Assembly: GCF_023823685.1 (NCBI RefSeq)
Contig: NZ_JAMXBF010000011.1
Span: 297,013 to 361,012, forward strand
Source: Pseudomonas subflava
GTDB taxonomy: Bacteria > Pseudomonadota > Gammaproteobacteria > Pseudomonadales > Pseudomonadaceae
DNA: 64,000 nt
Direction of reading: 5' to 3'
Shown here piece by piece: positions 1-7,555 of this stretch (position 1 is its first letter; each line of letters opens with the position of its first letter). The notes under the pieces were generated by a model, which worked only from the letters and a program-made list of their open reading frames with translations, was not told where the DNA came from and did no database searches. A program made the position numbers and the translations under genes.

Positions 1-872
1 AACATGTCGGTCTGGTCGGTGGTTCGCAGGTTGCCGGGGCCGGGGCTGTCGTAAGCCACCTGGGGCGCGCGGCGCACACGGCGCTGGCCGGAGTTGTACT
101 GCCATGCCATCCGCGGCTCCTTCACCTGGTTGAGGGTTTCGTGGACAAGCAACACACCGCCCACGTCGCGCGCCGGCGCGATGTTCTCGGAGGTGAAGTA
201 GTAGAGGATGTTCTTCGACTTCCTGGGATCGTAGTCGAGCAGTTCCTCGCTGTAGGCCAGGCGGTCGCGCTCGGTCTTCCACGAGTAGTCGCCAGCGGGA
301 GTGGTCATGATGGCCGTGGTTTCCCGGGTGAAACTGCCGCCGCGGTAGCGAGTGATATGGTTCCACAGCACCTGCAGACCGTTTTCCGGAATGGGAAAAG
401 CCAGCGGGCTGGAGTAGTTCACCAGGCCGTTGCCGCCTTCCACCGTCTGTGTGGCGGTTGCGTTACGGCGAGCGACATCATAGGCCTTCTGCGGCCAGGC
501 GACGCTGCGGTGAGTGGGGTACACGGGAATCTTGTAGGTACTGGCGTAGCGAGCGAACAGCGCCAGCTGGCCCGGGCTCAGGTGCTCCCGGTACTGGTCG
601 AGGTTCTGCGCGGTAATGGTGAACAGTGGCGTTTCGCCGGCAAAGGGATCCTCGCGGAAGCCGTCGGTGACCTTGCCGGCATCCTTGGGCAGGCCGCCGG
701 TCCATTCGGGAATGCTGCCTGCGGCATTGCCGGCGCGCTCGGCGCCGACTGGGGTGAGGCTGGCGCCGAGCCTGTCCGCCAGCGCGGCATCCACGGCGCC
801 ATGAGCGGTACTGAGGATCAACGACAGGCACAGCGAGATCGCGCAGCGCGAGAAGAGGTTGGGTCGATTCAT
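1..872 (-). CDS. DUF1329 family outer-membrane-associated protein (3' end cut by window)
   Basis: The frame starts with ATG at 872 and runs off the left edge, so about 290 N-terminal residues are visible. Residues 1-25 form a signal peptide (MNRPNLFSRC..., cleavage near STAHG-A). The mature part shows the family's typical start (LGASLTPVGAERAGN, then IPEWTGGLP) and the WNHITRYRGG region. DUF1329 proteins have a LolB-like barrel fold and are almost always encoded beside a DUF1302 protein. Here the DUF1302 gene lies 11 bases upstream on the same strand, so the two form one transcription unit. The pair is usually thought to act in outer-membrane passage of hydrophobic or organic substrates, but the exact role is unknown. 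The family is clear; the function is inferred. Confidence 0.9.
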   Translation of the reverse strand, partial: MNRPNLFSRCAISLCLSLILSTAHGAVDAALADRLGASLTPVGAERAGNAAGSIPEWTGGLPKDAGKVTDGFREDPFAGETPLFTITAQNLDQYREHLSPGQLALFARYASTYKIPVYPTHRSVAWPQKAYDVARRNATATQTVEGGNGLVNYSSPLAFPIPENGLQVLWNHITRYRGGSFTRETTAIMTTPAGDYSWKTERDRLAYSEELLDYDPRKSKNILYYFTSENIAPARDVGGVLLVHETLNQVKEPRMAWQYNSGQRRVRRAPQVAYDSPGPGNLRTTDQTDM

Positions 873-883
873 GTGGAGCATCC

Positions 884-2662
884 TCAAAACGTCACGCCGA
901 TGCTGGCGCTGATGAAGTCGCGGTCACCGTTGGTGGCGTAGTCGCCACCGAAGAAATCGGTGTAACTGATGCTGGCTTCGTAGTTGTTCAGGTACTTGGC
1001 GCCGAGACCGATGCTGACGGCCTTGCTGCCCTCGATGAAGTTGGGGCCGTAGCCGTCCACGTCGTGCGACCAGGCGAGGCTGGGGCTGAGGTCCAGTCCG
1101 CCGATCACGCCGTTGTAGGTCAGGCCGGCGCGCAGGCGATAACCCCACGAGTTGCGGGTGAAGAACCCCTTGTCGTTGCAGTATTCCGGCAGGCTGCTGA
1201 GTACGGTTCGGCACAGATCGGTACCGTCTTCGCCGAAGTACTCGCCAGGTCCGAAGTGGCTGGCGCGGCCGAACCGGAACTCGCCCCACTTGCCCTCGCT
1301 GATGCCGTTGAGGTGGTTGAAGGCCACTTCTCCGATCAGGTTCAGGCGGCTGGCTCCCAGCACTTGATCGAAAGTCTGCACCACGCTGACCTGCCCTTGA
1401 GTCATGGGCACGCGGGTATAGCCCTGGACCTCATCACCGGGAATGCCCGAGTTCGGAATGATGCTCGGCACGACAGGCGCCAGTCGCAGGGTGGCGTAGG
1501 TCAGGTCGTCGACGCCGAGTGGCATGTTCGGCCGGTGGCTGAGTTCACCCTCCACGGAGGCGGTACCCACCGAGGTGGCGAAGCTAAGGCCATACAGGCG
1601 GATATCTTCCGGATAGGAGAGGAAGTACCTGGCGTATGCCGCCCCGAAACCCGGGGTTGAAAAGGGGTCGTCAGCGCTGCTGATGACCGAATTTCCCACC
1701 GGCGTGCGGCTGTGGTAGTTCAGGTAGTAGAGGCTGAACTCGGTGTCGTTCAGCTCGGGCACGAACCAGCGCAGGGCGACGCCGAACTGGCCGCTGTCGC
1801 GGGCGTCACGGTCGCCACCGCGGGGCAGGTAAATGGTATTGCCGTTGAGGCCGCTATTGTCCGACTGGCCCGGCTCCATGTCCCTGCCGCTCACCACGTA
1901 GCGATCGTCGCAGCCGTCGGCGACGATGTCCGAGCTGGCGAAGAAGGTGCCGCAGTTGTCCGCGACGGTCTGATCCCACTCCAGCTGGTAGAACGCCTCG
2001 ACACTGACATCCTCGGCCAGAGCCTGCTGCAGATAGATCATGTTGACCGGCAACAGGCCCTCCTTGAGCTCCGAGCCCGGGCGGCGCAGTGCGTTAGCAT
2101 CCAGCGGGTTGATGCTGTTGATGCCGCCGCCGATGAACAGGCTGCCGCCCCAGCTCACCACCTGCTTGCCGACGCGGACCGAGCCGGGCAGGTCGGCGAC
2201 CTCATAGTTGTGGTAGACGAAGGCGTCGAGCAGCTCCACGCCAGACGACTGGGCGCCGCGTTTGCGGTTGTCGTCGCGGATGTCGTAGAGCAGGCGGTGC
2301 TCGTCCTTCAGCTCGAAGTCATACCAGTACTTGCCGCGCAGGAAGACTCCGGAGTCGCGGTATTTCAGCTCAAGGTCGTGGATGCCCTTGAAGATCTTCG
2401 AGAAGGTCTCGCCCTTCTTGAAATTCAGGCGGGCATCGTCGGAGGTACGGGTGTCGCCCTTGCCGCCGTTTCCGGCGCCAATGAAGTCCCGGTCAGGCGC
2501 TCGGACCGCCCAGCTCGCGCCTATGGAGAGGGCGGAATCGAACTTCCCTTCCACTTCGCCGATATTGAAATTGACCGCTTGGGCGCCGGTCATGTAACCC
2601 GCCGTTGCCACTGCCAGAACGGCTACGCCAGGCATACTGGGCCGCTTGATGGTTAGTTTCAC
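884..2662 (-). CDS. DUF1302 family outer-membrane protein
   Basis: 592 residues, the usual length for DUF1302. A signal peptide (about residues 1-29, ending MTGAQA) is followed by the family hallmark FNIGEVEGKFDSALSIGASWAV and by long stretches of alternating polar and hydrophobic residues, ending in an aromatic-terminated strand (ISASIGVTF) as in outer-membrane beta-barrels. It is the first gene of a two-gene unit with the DUF1329 gene. Its upstream region (2663-2925) carries two perfect palindromes and the operator-like element shared with the neighbouring catabolic genes. This suggests it serves uptake for that pathway. The specific substrate cannot be read from the sequence. Confidence 0.88.
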   Translation of the reverse strand: MKLTIKRPSMPGVAVLAVATAGYMTGAQAVNFNIGEVEGKFDSALSIGASWAVRAPDRDFIGAGNGGKGDTRTSDDARLNFKKGETFSKIFKGIHDLELKYRDSGVFLRGKYWYDFELKDEHRLLYDIRDDNRKRGAQSSGVELLDAFVYHNYEVADLPGSVRVGKQVVSWGGSLFIGGGINSINPLDANALRRPGSELKEGLLPVNMIYLQQALAEDVSVEAFYQLEWDQTVADNCGTFFASSDIVADGCDDRYVVSGRDMEPGQSDNSGLNGNTIYLPRGGDRDARDSGQFGVALRWFVPELNDTEFSLYYLNYHSRTPVGNSVISSADDPFSTPGFGAAYARYFLSYPEDIRLYGLSFATSVGTASVEGELSHRPNMPLGVDDLTYATLRLAPVVPSIIPNSGIPGDEVQGYTRVPMTQGQVSVVQTFDQVLGASRLNLIGEVAFNHLNGISEGKWGEFRFGRASHFGPGEYFGEDGTDLCRTVLSSLPEYCNDKGFFTRNSWGYRLRAGLTYNGVIGGLDLSPSLAWSHDVDGYGPNFIEGSKAVSIGLGAKYLNNYEASISYTDFFGGDYATNGDRDFISASIGVTF

Positions 2663-2736
2663 GTCTCTTCACCTTTTCTTGTTTTCGATGCGGGGCGGCG
2701 AGCGCTCCCGGTCATCCCTAGGCGTGGGACTCAGAA

Positions 2737-2768
2737 CGTACATGTACGGTGTTAATACATATATGTAT
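2737..2768. promoter_or_regulatory. Two adjacent perfect AT-rich palindromes upstream of the DUF1302 gene
   Basis: CGTACATGTACG (2737-2748) and ATACATATATGTAT (2755-2768) are both perfect palindromes. Their centres are 19 bases apart, about two helical turns. A related ACATGT lies at 2793-2798. They sit 75-106 bases upstream of the DUF1302 start codon, in a short AT-rich island of an otherwise GC-rich region. They look like binding sites for a dimeric regulator. Which regulator is unknown, and the motif differs from the GTAAATC/GATTTAC element next to it. Confidence 0.5.
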
Positions 2769-2809
2769 GAACTGAGCTCGACAAGACGCTATACATGTGT
2801 GGTCTCGAT

Positions 2810-2828
2810 GTAAATCTGTACGATTTAC
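2810..2828. promoter_or_regulatory. Operator candidate GTAAATC-N5-GATTTAC
   Basis: GTAAATCTGTACGATTTAC is an inverted repeat with 7-base arms and a 5-base spacer. On the minus strand it contains TACAGATTTAC, the same 11-mer found at 4140-4150 and 5049-5059. On the minus strand TTTACA could serve as the -35 of the DUF1302 promoter, although no good -10 at the usual spacing is evident. I infer it is the binding site of the HTH-citrate-synthase-like protein encoded at 2926-4113. Confidence 0.55.
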
Positions 2829-2892
2829 GTGCATACGTGCGCCTCCGGCCATGTCGGGCATGGCAGAGGCGAAGGAGGGAAGGCGGTACGGG

Positions 2893-2916
2893 GCCGGTGG
2901 CAGCGAGGCCACCGGC
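2893..2916 (-). terminator. GC-rich stem-loop after the regulator gene
   Basis: GCCGGTGGC and GCCACCGGC form a perfect 9-bp stem with a 6-base loop, 10 bases after the stop codon of the gene at 2926-4113 (minus strand). No T-run follows on the minus strand, so it would be a weak or non-canonical terminator, or an mRNA 3'-end stabiliser, between the regulator gene and the DUF1302 gene. Confidence 0.4.
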
Positions 2917-2925
2917 GCGAGACGG

Positions 2926-4113
2926 TCAGTCGGGCAGGGTGCCGGTGTAGCGGGCGCGGTGGCGGACCAGCGGCTGCTGGTTGTACTGCTCGCTGGCGTG
3001 GGCGATCCAGCCAATCAGGCGGGCGACGGCGGCGAGCGCCAGTTCCTGGCCGCTCAGATTCAGCTTACGGCCGACGAAGCTGACCAGCAGAATGAACTCG
3101 GCCGGGCGCTGCACCAGCTCCTCGGCCACCTTCATGGCCTTGAGCAGGCGCAGGTACTCCGCATCCTCGGCGAACATACCGTCCAGGGTGGCCTTGAGAC
3201 TGACGGCGCGCGGGTCGGCGATGCTGTGCACATTGGCGCAGAAGCCGGGAATGTCGCCGCCCTGGCTGTAGTACTGGAGGATCGGCTCGGCCGGGTCCTT
3301 GGCGTTGCAGACATCATCGAGCAGGCGGCTGACCGCCTCGTTGCGGCCGTAGGCGATGCGACGACCGCGTGCCGTGGCCAGGCCGGTGATGGCCGCGTAA
3401 TAGGGGGTGACTCCGGTGTTCGCTGCGGCGCGCACGCTGTAGGTGGAGTGATCCAGTTCGTGATCGATGCACAGGATCAGCATGCGCCGGATCAGGTCCG
3501 CGAAGCGCTTGCCGACGCCGCAGGACGAGGCGATGAACTCATGCAGCGGACGCGCCTGCGGCGCCTCGGCACCCACCACCAGCGCGGCGAACCAGCGCAC
3601 GACATCGGCGCCGGTGCGCGCGTAGCCTTCCGGCGACAGGTCGAATGCCTTGGGATTCTCCCGCTCCACCAGCGGAAACAGCGCGATGGCCTTCTCGATC
3701 ACCGTGGTGTGGCCGAACAGCTCTAGCAACTGCGCCACGCCGGACGGCATATGCGGGAGCGCCTCGCCGAAGGCGCCCGGCACCTGCCAGAACATCTCCG
3801 CGACTTCCTCCACCGTGGCCGTTTCCACCAGTTCGTTGACGTCGCGGCCGCGGTAGTAGAGGCCATCCTCGGTGAGCAGCGTCAGCGAGCTGTGAGAATC
3901 GGCGCCGCGCTTGCCCGGCACACCTTCACCACCCTTATTGCCCTTGACCAGGCGCTGGATGTCCGCCGCCCAATAGCGTCTTTTGCGCGAGCCCTCGATC
4001 TTCACCGAGCGGATGTTCTTGCGGCCGACATAGGCATACAGCGTCGGCAGGTTGACGCCGAGCAGGCCGGCGGCCTCCTCGGCGGAAAGATAGAGCTCGT
4101 CTTGGTTGGCCAT
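2926..4113 (-). CDS. HTH-fused, catalytically dead citrate-synthase-like protein; predicted metabolite-responsive regulator
   Basis: 395 residues. Residues 8-58 form an excisionase/MerR-type winged HTH (LSAEEAAGLLGVNLPTLYAY, then RKRRYWAADIQRLVKG). Residues about 75-395 are a citrate synthase fold of the short bacterial type (CIDHELDHSTYSVR; GWIAHASEQ; RHRARYTG). The catalytic positions are lost. The first active-site His (LHGG in enzymes) reads IAYG, giving Ala254. The second (GFGHRVY) reads GFCANVH, giving Ala293. The catalytic Asp (NVDF) reads PAEF, with no Asp. The ligand-binding arginines (DPR at 300-302, RHRAR at 384-388) remain. So it should bind a tri- or dicarboxylate without catalysis. 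It lies between the DUF1302/1329 unit and the divergent MipA/CitMHS genes, and an AAGGA site precedes the ATG. The family is usually annotated citrate synthase; I infer a transcription factor. Confidence 0.8.
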   Translation of the reverse strand: MANQDELYLSAEEAAGLLGVNLPTLYAYVGRKNIRSVKIEGSRKRRYWAADIQRLVKGNKGGEGVPGKRGADSHSSLTLLTEDGLYYRGRDVNELVETATVEEVAEMFWQVPGAFGEALPHMPSGVAQLLELFGHTTVIEKAIALFPLVERENPKAFDLSPEGYARTGADVVRWFAALVVGAEAPQARPLHEFIASSCGVGKRFADLIRRMLILCIDHELDHSTYSVRAAANTGVTPYYAAITGLATARGRRIAYGRNEAVSRLLDDVCNAKDPAEPILQYYSQGGDIPGFCANVHSIADPRAVSLKATLDGMFAEDAEYLRLLKAMKVAEELVQRPAEFILLVSFVGRKLNLSGQELALAAVARLIGWIAHASEQYNQQPLVRHRARYTGTLPD

Positions 4114-4138
4114 GGCATCCTTCGTGTGGACGTTTTTA

Positions 4139-4184
4139 GTACAGATTTACGAATATTAGTCGACTGTTTACAGTCTTGTAAATC
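4139..4184. promoter_or_regulatory. Divergent promoter/operator region between the regulator and mipA-like genes
   Basis: GTACAGATTTAC (4139-4150) repeats the 12-mer found inverted within 2810-2828. GTTTACAGTCTTGTAAATC (4166-4184) is a second inverted repeat built from the same half-words. On the minus strand TTTACA (4182-4177), an 18-base spacer and TAATAT (4158-4153) make a good sigma-70 promoter for the regulator gene. Its -35 lies inside one GATTTAC half-site and another half-site lies just after the -10. This arrangement fits autorepression. No equally clear promoter is seen for the plus-strand gene. Confidence 0.6.
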
Positions 4185-4249
4185 ATAGCCGGAAGCGTCT
4201 AGTTCAACGCCTCCGGTGCCGGTCGAACCATGATCCAGAGGCTGTTCCG

Positions 4250-5032
4250 ATGAAACCGATCCATCTCGTCCTATCCCTCGCGCCAGCTGCGCTGATGTTG
4301 TCATCTGCCGTTCAGGCCGATTCCGAGCCGGGCTTGCAGTCCCTCGGACTGGGCCTGTCCTACTCCCCGAGTCCTTATGCCGGCGCGGATGGCTCGCTAT
4401 CGCCGTTGCCGCTGATCCACTACGAGGGCGAACGCCTGTTCTGGCGGGGGTTGACCGGCGGCGTCCACCTGATCGAGCGCGATGGCTTCGGCCTGGACGC
4501 GATCATCAGCGGCCGCTTCGACGGCATCGATGCCGACGACTTCGGACGCGACGAGCTCGCCGAGAACGGTATCGATCGCGATCTGCTGGAGGATCGCGAC
4601 GATGGTGTCGACCTGGGCCTGCGCGCCACATGGACGGGGGCGGCCGGCGAGTTGCAGGCGACGGCCCGAGGGGATGTCAGTGGTGCCAGCGACGGGTACG
4701 AATTGGCGCTGGAGTACGGCTACCCTCTGCACATGGCCGATGCCACGCTGATGCCATCGCTGACGGTGAGCTATCTCTCGGACAAGCTCGCCGACTACTA
4801 CTACGGCACCTTGAAGGAAGAGGAGGCGCGTGGCGTCTCTCGTTATCGGCCGGGTAGTGCCGTGGTGCCGGGTGTTGCCCTCGGTCTGTCGAAGCCGCTC
4901 GGTGAGCGCTGGCTGCTGAACGCCGAAGCCAGTTATCAGCGGCTGCCCGGCCGCATCACCGACAGCCCGCTGACCGAAGGCGACTCCGGCCGGGTGGGAG
5001 TGAGGGTGGGACTTTCCTGGGTCTTCGATTAA
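4250..5032 (+). CDS. MipA/OmpV family outer-membrane protein
   Basis: 260 residues with a signal peptide (residues 1-24, cleaved near SSAVQA-D). The mature part starts with the family pattern LGLGLSYSPSPYAGADGSLSPLPLIHYEGERLFWRG and ends in a typical barrel strand with terminal aromatic residue (GVRVGLSWVFD). MipA/OmpV proteins are outer-membrane beta-barrels; MipA itself binds MltA and MrcB, but many family members sit in catabolic operons and probably act in transport or envelope adaptation. It is divergent from the regulator gene and 126 bases upstream of the CitMHS gene, with the shared operator word in both gaps. Confidence 0.85.
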   Translation: MKPIHLVLSLAPAALMLSSAVQADSEPGLQSLGLGLSYSPSPYAGADGSLSPLPLIHYEGERLFWRGLTGGVHLIERDGFGLDAIISGRFDGIDADDFGRDELAENGIDRDLLEDRDDGVDLGLRATWTGAAGELQATARGDVSGASDGYELALEYGYPLHMADATLMPSLTVSYLSDKLADYYYGTLKEEEARGVSRYRPGSAVVPGVALGLSKPLGERWLLNAEASYQRLPGRITDSPLTEGDSGRVGVRVGLSWVFD

Positions 5033-5043
5033 GGGTGTACGGA

Positions 5044-5085
5044 AAAAATACAGATTTACTAATTAATTAATCAATGTGTATTTTT
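5044..5085 (+). promoter_or_regulatory. AT-rich promoter/operator upstream of the CitMHS operon
   Basis: TACAGATTTAC occurs at 5049-5059, identical to the copies at 2810-2820 (inverted) and 4140-4150. It is embedded in a larger inverted repeat, AAAAATACA (5044-5052) with TGTATTTTT (5077-5085). TTTACT (5055-5060), 18 bases, and TATTTT (5079-5084) make a plausible sigma-70 promoter whose -35 overlaps the operator half-site, as in the regulator promoter. About 75 bases of leader then precede the transporter ATG. I infer repression or activation by the citrate-synthase-like regulator. Confidence 0.55.
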
Positions 5086-5158
5086 CGCGCATCGTGCACA
5101 TGTGGCCCGGCTGGCCGGCCCATGTGCGCTCCTACCTGACAAGAACAAGGACAACAGA

Positions 5159-6439
5159 ATGGCTTGGGTTGGTTTCTCGATGGTCGCGGTGTTCATGCTG
5201 CTGATCCTCACGCGGCGCCTTTCGGCCATCGTCGCGCTGATCCTAGTGCCGGTCGTGTTCGGGCTGGCCATCGGCATCGGCCCGCAGATGGGCGAAATGA
5301 TCATGGACGGCGTGGTCAAGGTGGTACCCACCGCGATGATGCTGATGTTCGCCCTGCTGTACTTCGCGGTGATGTTCGACGCCGGCCTGTTCGAGCCGGC
5401 GGTGCGGCGCATCATCCGCTGGGTCGGGGACGATCCGTTGCGGATCACCCTCGGTACCGCCGCGCTGTCGTCGATCATTTCCCTCGACGGTGACGGCGCC
5501 ACCACCGTGCTGGTGGTGGTCACCGCATTTCTGCCGGTATACCTGCGCCTGGGCATGAACCCGCTGATCCTGGCGGTGATGCTGCTGCTGACCAACACCG
5601 TGATCAACATCGTGCCCTGGGGCGGGCCGACGGCGCGTGCTGCCAGCGCGCTGCACGTAGACGCCATGGACGTTTTCGTCGGCCTGATTCCGGCCATGCT
5701 GCTTGGCCTGGGCTACGCCTTTGCTGCGGCCTGGTGGCTGGGCAAGCGCGAACGCAGGCGCCTTGGCTGGGTGGCCGGACAGGCGGCCCAGGAGCCGGTA
5801 CAGGCGTATGCGGCCAAGTCCAGCCATCGACCACGGCTGTTCTGGGTCAACCTGGCGCTGACCCTGGCGCTGGTCGCCTCCATGGGGATGGGCGTCGCTC
5901 CGCTGCCGGTACTGATGATGATCGGCCTGGCGCTGGCGCTGGTGATCAATTACCCGCAGCTGGCCGACCAGAAGGAGCGCATTGCCGCCCATGCGGACAA
6001 TGTGCTTAACGTGGTGGCGCTGATCTTCGCTGCCGGTGCCTTCACCGGCATCCTTGCGGGTTCGGGGATGGTCGACGGCATGTCGAAGGCCTTTCTCGAC
6101 GTGGTGCCGGAAGCCTCCGGCCCGTACATGAGCGTGATCACGTCGCTGGCGGCGATTCCTTTTACCTTCTTCATGTCCAACGACGCCTTCTTCTACGGCA
6201 TCTTGCCCATCCTCAACGGCGCTGGGGCGCAGTATGGGGTCGACCCGCTGCACATTGCCCGCGCCTCGGTGCTGGGGCAGCCGGTGCACGCACTGAGTCC
6301 GCTGATCGCCGCGCCCTACCTGCTGGCCGGGCTGCTCAAGCGCGACATGGGCGAGCTGCAGCGCTACTGCCTGATCTGGGCGCTGGGCAGCTCCGCGGTG
6401 CTGATCCTTGCGGCGCTGGCCACGGGCGCGATCACTTAG
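5159..6439 (+). CDS. CitMHS family citrate/carboxylate transporter
   Basis: 426 residues, hydrophobic throughout with about 11-12 membrane segments. The pattern LDGDGATTVLVVVTAFLPVY and NIVPWGGPTARAASAL, plus the mirrored C-terminal SNDAFFYGILPIL, is characteristic of CitMHS (Me2+-citrate:H+ symporters such as CitM and CitH). The ATG at 5159 has an AAGGA site 7 bases upstream and begins directly with a membrane segment; longer frames from 5102 lack support. It is the first gene of the catabolic run that follows and probably imports the pathway's polycarboxylate, with or without a bound divalent metal. Citrate itself or a citrate analogue is possible. Confidence 0.85.
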   Translation: MAWVGFSMVAVFMLLILTRRLSAIVALILVPVVFGLAIGIGPQMGEMIMDGVVKVVPTAMMLMFALLYFAVMFDAGLFEPAVRRIIRWVGDDPLRITLGTAALSSIISLDGDGATTVLVVVTAFLPVYLRLGMNPLILAVMLLLTNTVINIVPWGGPTARAASALHVDAMDVFVGLIPAMLLGLGYAFAAAWWLGKRERRRLGWVAGQAAQEPVQAYAAKSSHRPRLFWVNLALTLALVASMGMGVAPLPVLMMIGLALALVINYPQLADQKERIAAHADNVLNVVALIFAAGAFTGILAGSGMVDGMSKAFLDVVPEASGPYMSVITSLAAIPFTFFMSNDAFFYGILPILNGAGAQYGVDPLHIARASVLGQPVHALSPLIAAPYLLAGLLKRDMGELQRYCLIWALGSSAVLILAALATGAIT

Positions 6440-6539
6440 CGAAGCCGCTTCTTTCGACAGCATTTACGCCTTCGGCCTCGACGGGCCGGGGGATGGGCGG
6501 CGGCTTGCCGCGAAAACCTTAGTCGAGACGAGGTAAAGC

Positions 6540-7553
6540 ATGACCGAGCAACGCAAGGTGCTGGTGACCCAGCGCTTCTTCGATCCCGAGAGCCTGGCCT
6601 ACCTGAAGGCCAACGGTTGCGAGGTGTGCATCGCCAGCCTGGCGGACGGGCAGGGCGACGGGGACCTGAGCGAGGACCGGTTGGCGGAGCTGCTGGCCGA
6701 GGCCGATGGCTGGATCGTCGGCCACGCCTGGATCAACGCCGCGCTGCTGGCCCGGCTGCCACGGTTGCAGGTGATCGCCCGGCGCGGTGTCGGCTACGAA
6801 CGGGTGGATGTCGACGCGGTGCAGGCAGCGGGCAAGGTTGCGACTATCGCGGTCGGCGGCAACGACGCCAGCGTCGCCGATCACGCCATTGCCATGATGC
6901 TGGCGCTGGGGCGCCTGGGCGAGGCGAAGGCGCGAATGGTGCGCGGCGACTGGGCCATTTCCCTGGGCCGCGACCTGTACGGCAAGACCGTCGGCGTCGT
7001 CGGCATCGGACGCATCGGCCGTGGCGTGGTCAAGCGTCTGGCCGGCTTCGACGCCCAGGTACTGGCCTACAGCCCTCAACCGGACTGGAGCTACGGTCGT
7101 GAGTCCGGGGTCCGTTACGTCGACCTCAATACCCTGCTCGCCGAGAGCGACTACGTGACCCTGCACGCGCCGCTGCAGGACGACACGCGCCTGCTCATCG
7201 ACGATGTCGCGCTGAGCCGCATGAAGCCCACCGCCTTCCTGATCAACACCGCCCGCGGTGGCCTGGTCGACGACCGCGCGCTGCTACAAGCACTGCGCGA
7301 TGGAGTGATCGCCGGCGCCGGGCTGGACGTGTTCCTCAGCGAGACCGACCCCCTCTACCGCGCCACCACCGACGCGCTGCTCGCCCTGCCCAACGTGGTA
7401 GCCACCCCGCACAGCGGTGCCTCGACCCACGAAGGGTTGCAGCGCACCAACCTGATCGCCGCGCAGTGCGTAGTCGCAGTGCTGAATGGCGACACGCCGC
7501 CAGCCCCCTGCGTTATCGCCGATGGCCGTGGCCACTTTTCAACCGAGGAATGA
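6540..7553 (+). CDS. D-isomer-specific 2-hydroxyacid dehydrogenase
   Basis: 337 residues, normal for the family. The NAD-binding motif VGVVGIGRIGRGV lies near residues 145-157. The catalytic set is visible: Arg in NTARGG, Glu in LSETDPLY and His in TPHSGAST. The enzyme would interconvert a 2-hydroxy acid and a 2-oxo acid with NAD(P)(H). Its nearest named relatives are phosphoglycerate or hydroxypyruvate dehydrogenase types, but the context (polycarboxylate transporter, aconitase-like and PrpD-like enzymes) points to a different, branched hydroxy acid. It ends 2 bases before the AtuA-like gene and is in the same operon. Substrate unknown. Confidence 0.85.
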   Translation: MTEQRKVLVTQRFFDPESLAYLKANGCEVCIASLADGQGDGDLSEDRLAELLAEADGWIVGHAWINAALLARLPRLQVIARRGVGYERVDVDAVQAAGKVATIAVGGNDASVADHAIAMMLALGRLGEAKARMVRGDWAISLGRDLYGKTVGVVGIGRIGRGVVKRLAGFDAQVLAYSPQPDWSYGRESGVRYVDLNTLLAESDYVTLHAPLQDDTRLLIDDVALSRMKPTAFLINTARGGLVDDRALLQALRDGVIAGAGLDVFLSETDPLYRATTDALLALPNVVATPHSGASTHEGLQRTNLIAAQCVVAVLNGDTPPAPCVIADGRGHFSTEE

Positions 7554-7555
7554 AG

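Noticed and set aside
2926..4113. Functional citrate or 2-methylcitrate synthase
   Set aside because: Both catalytic His and the catalytic Asp are replaced, while a DNA-binding domain is added.
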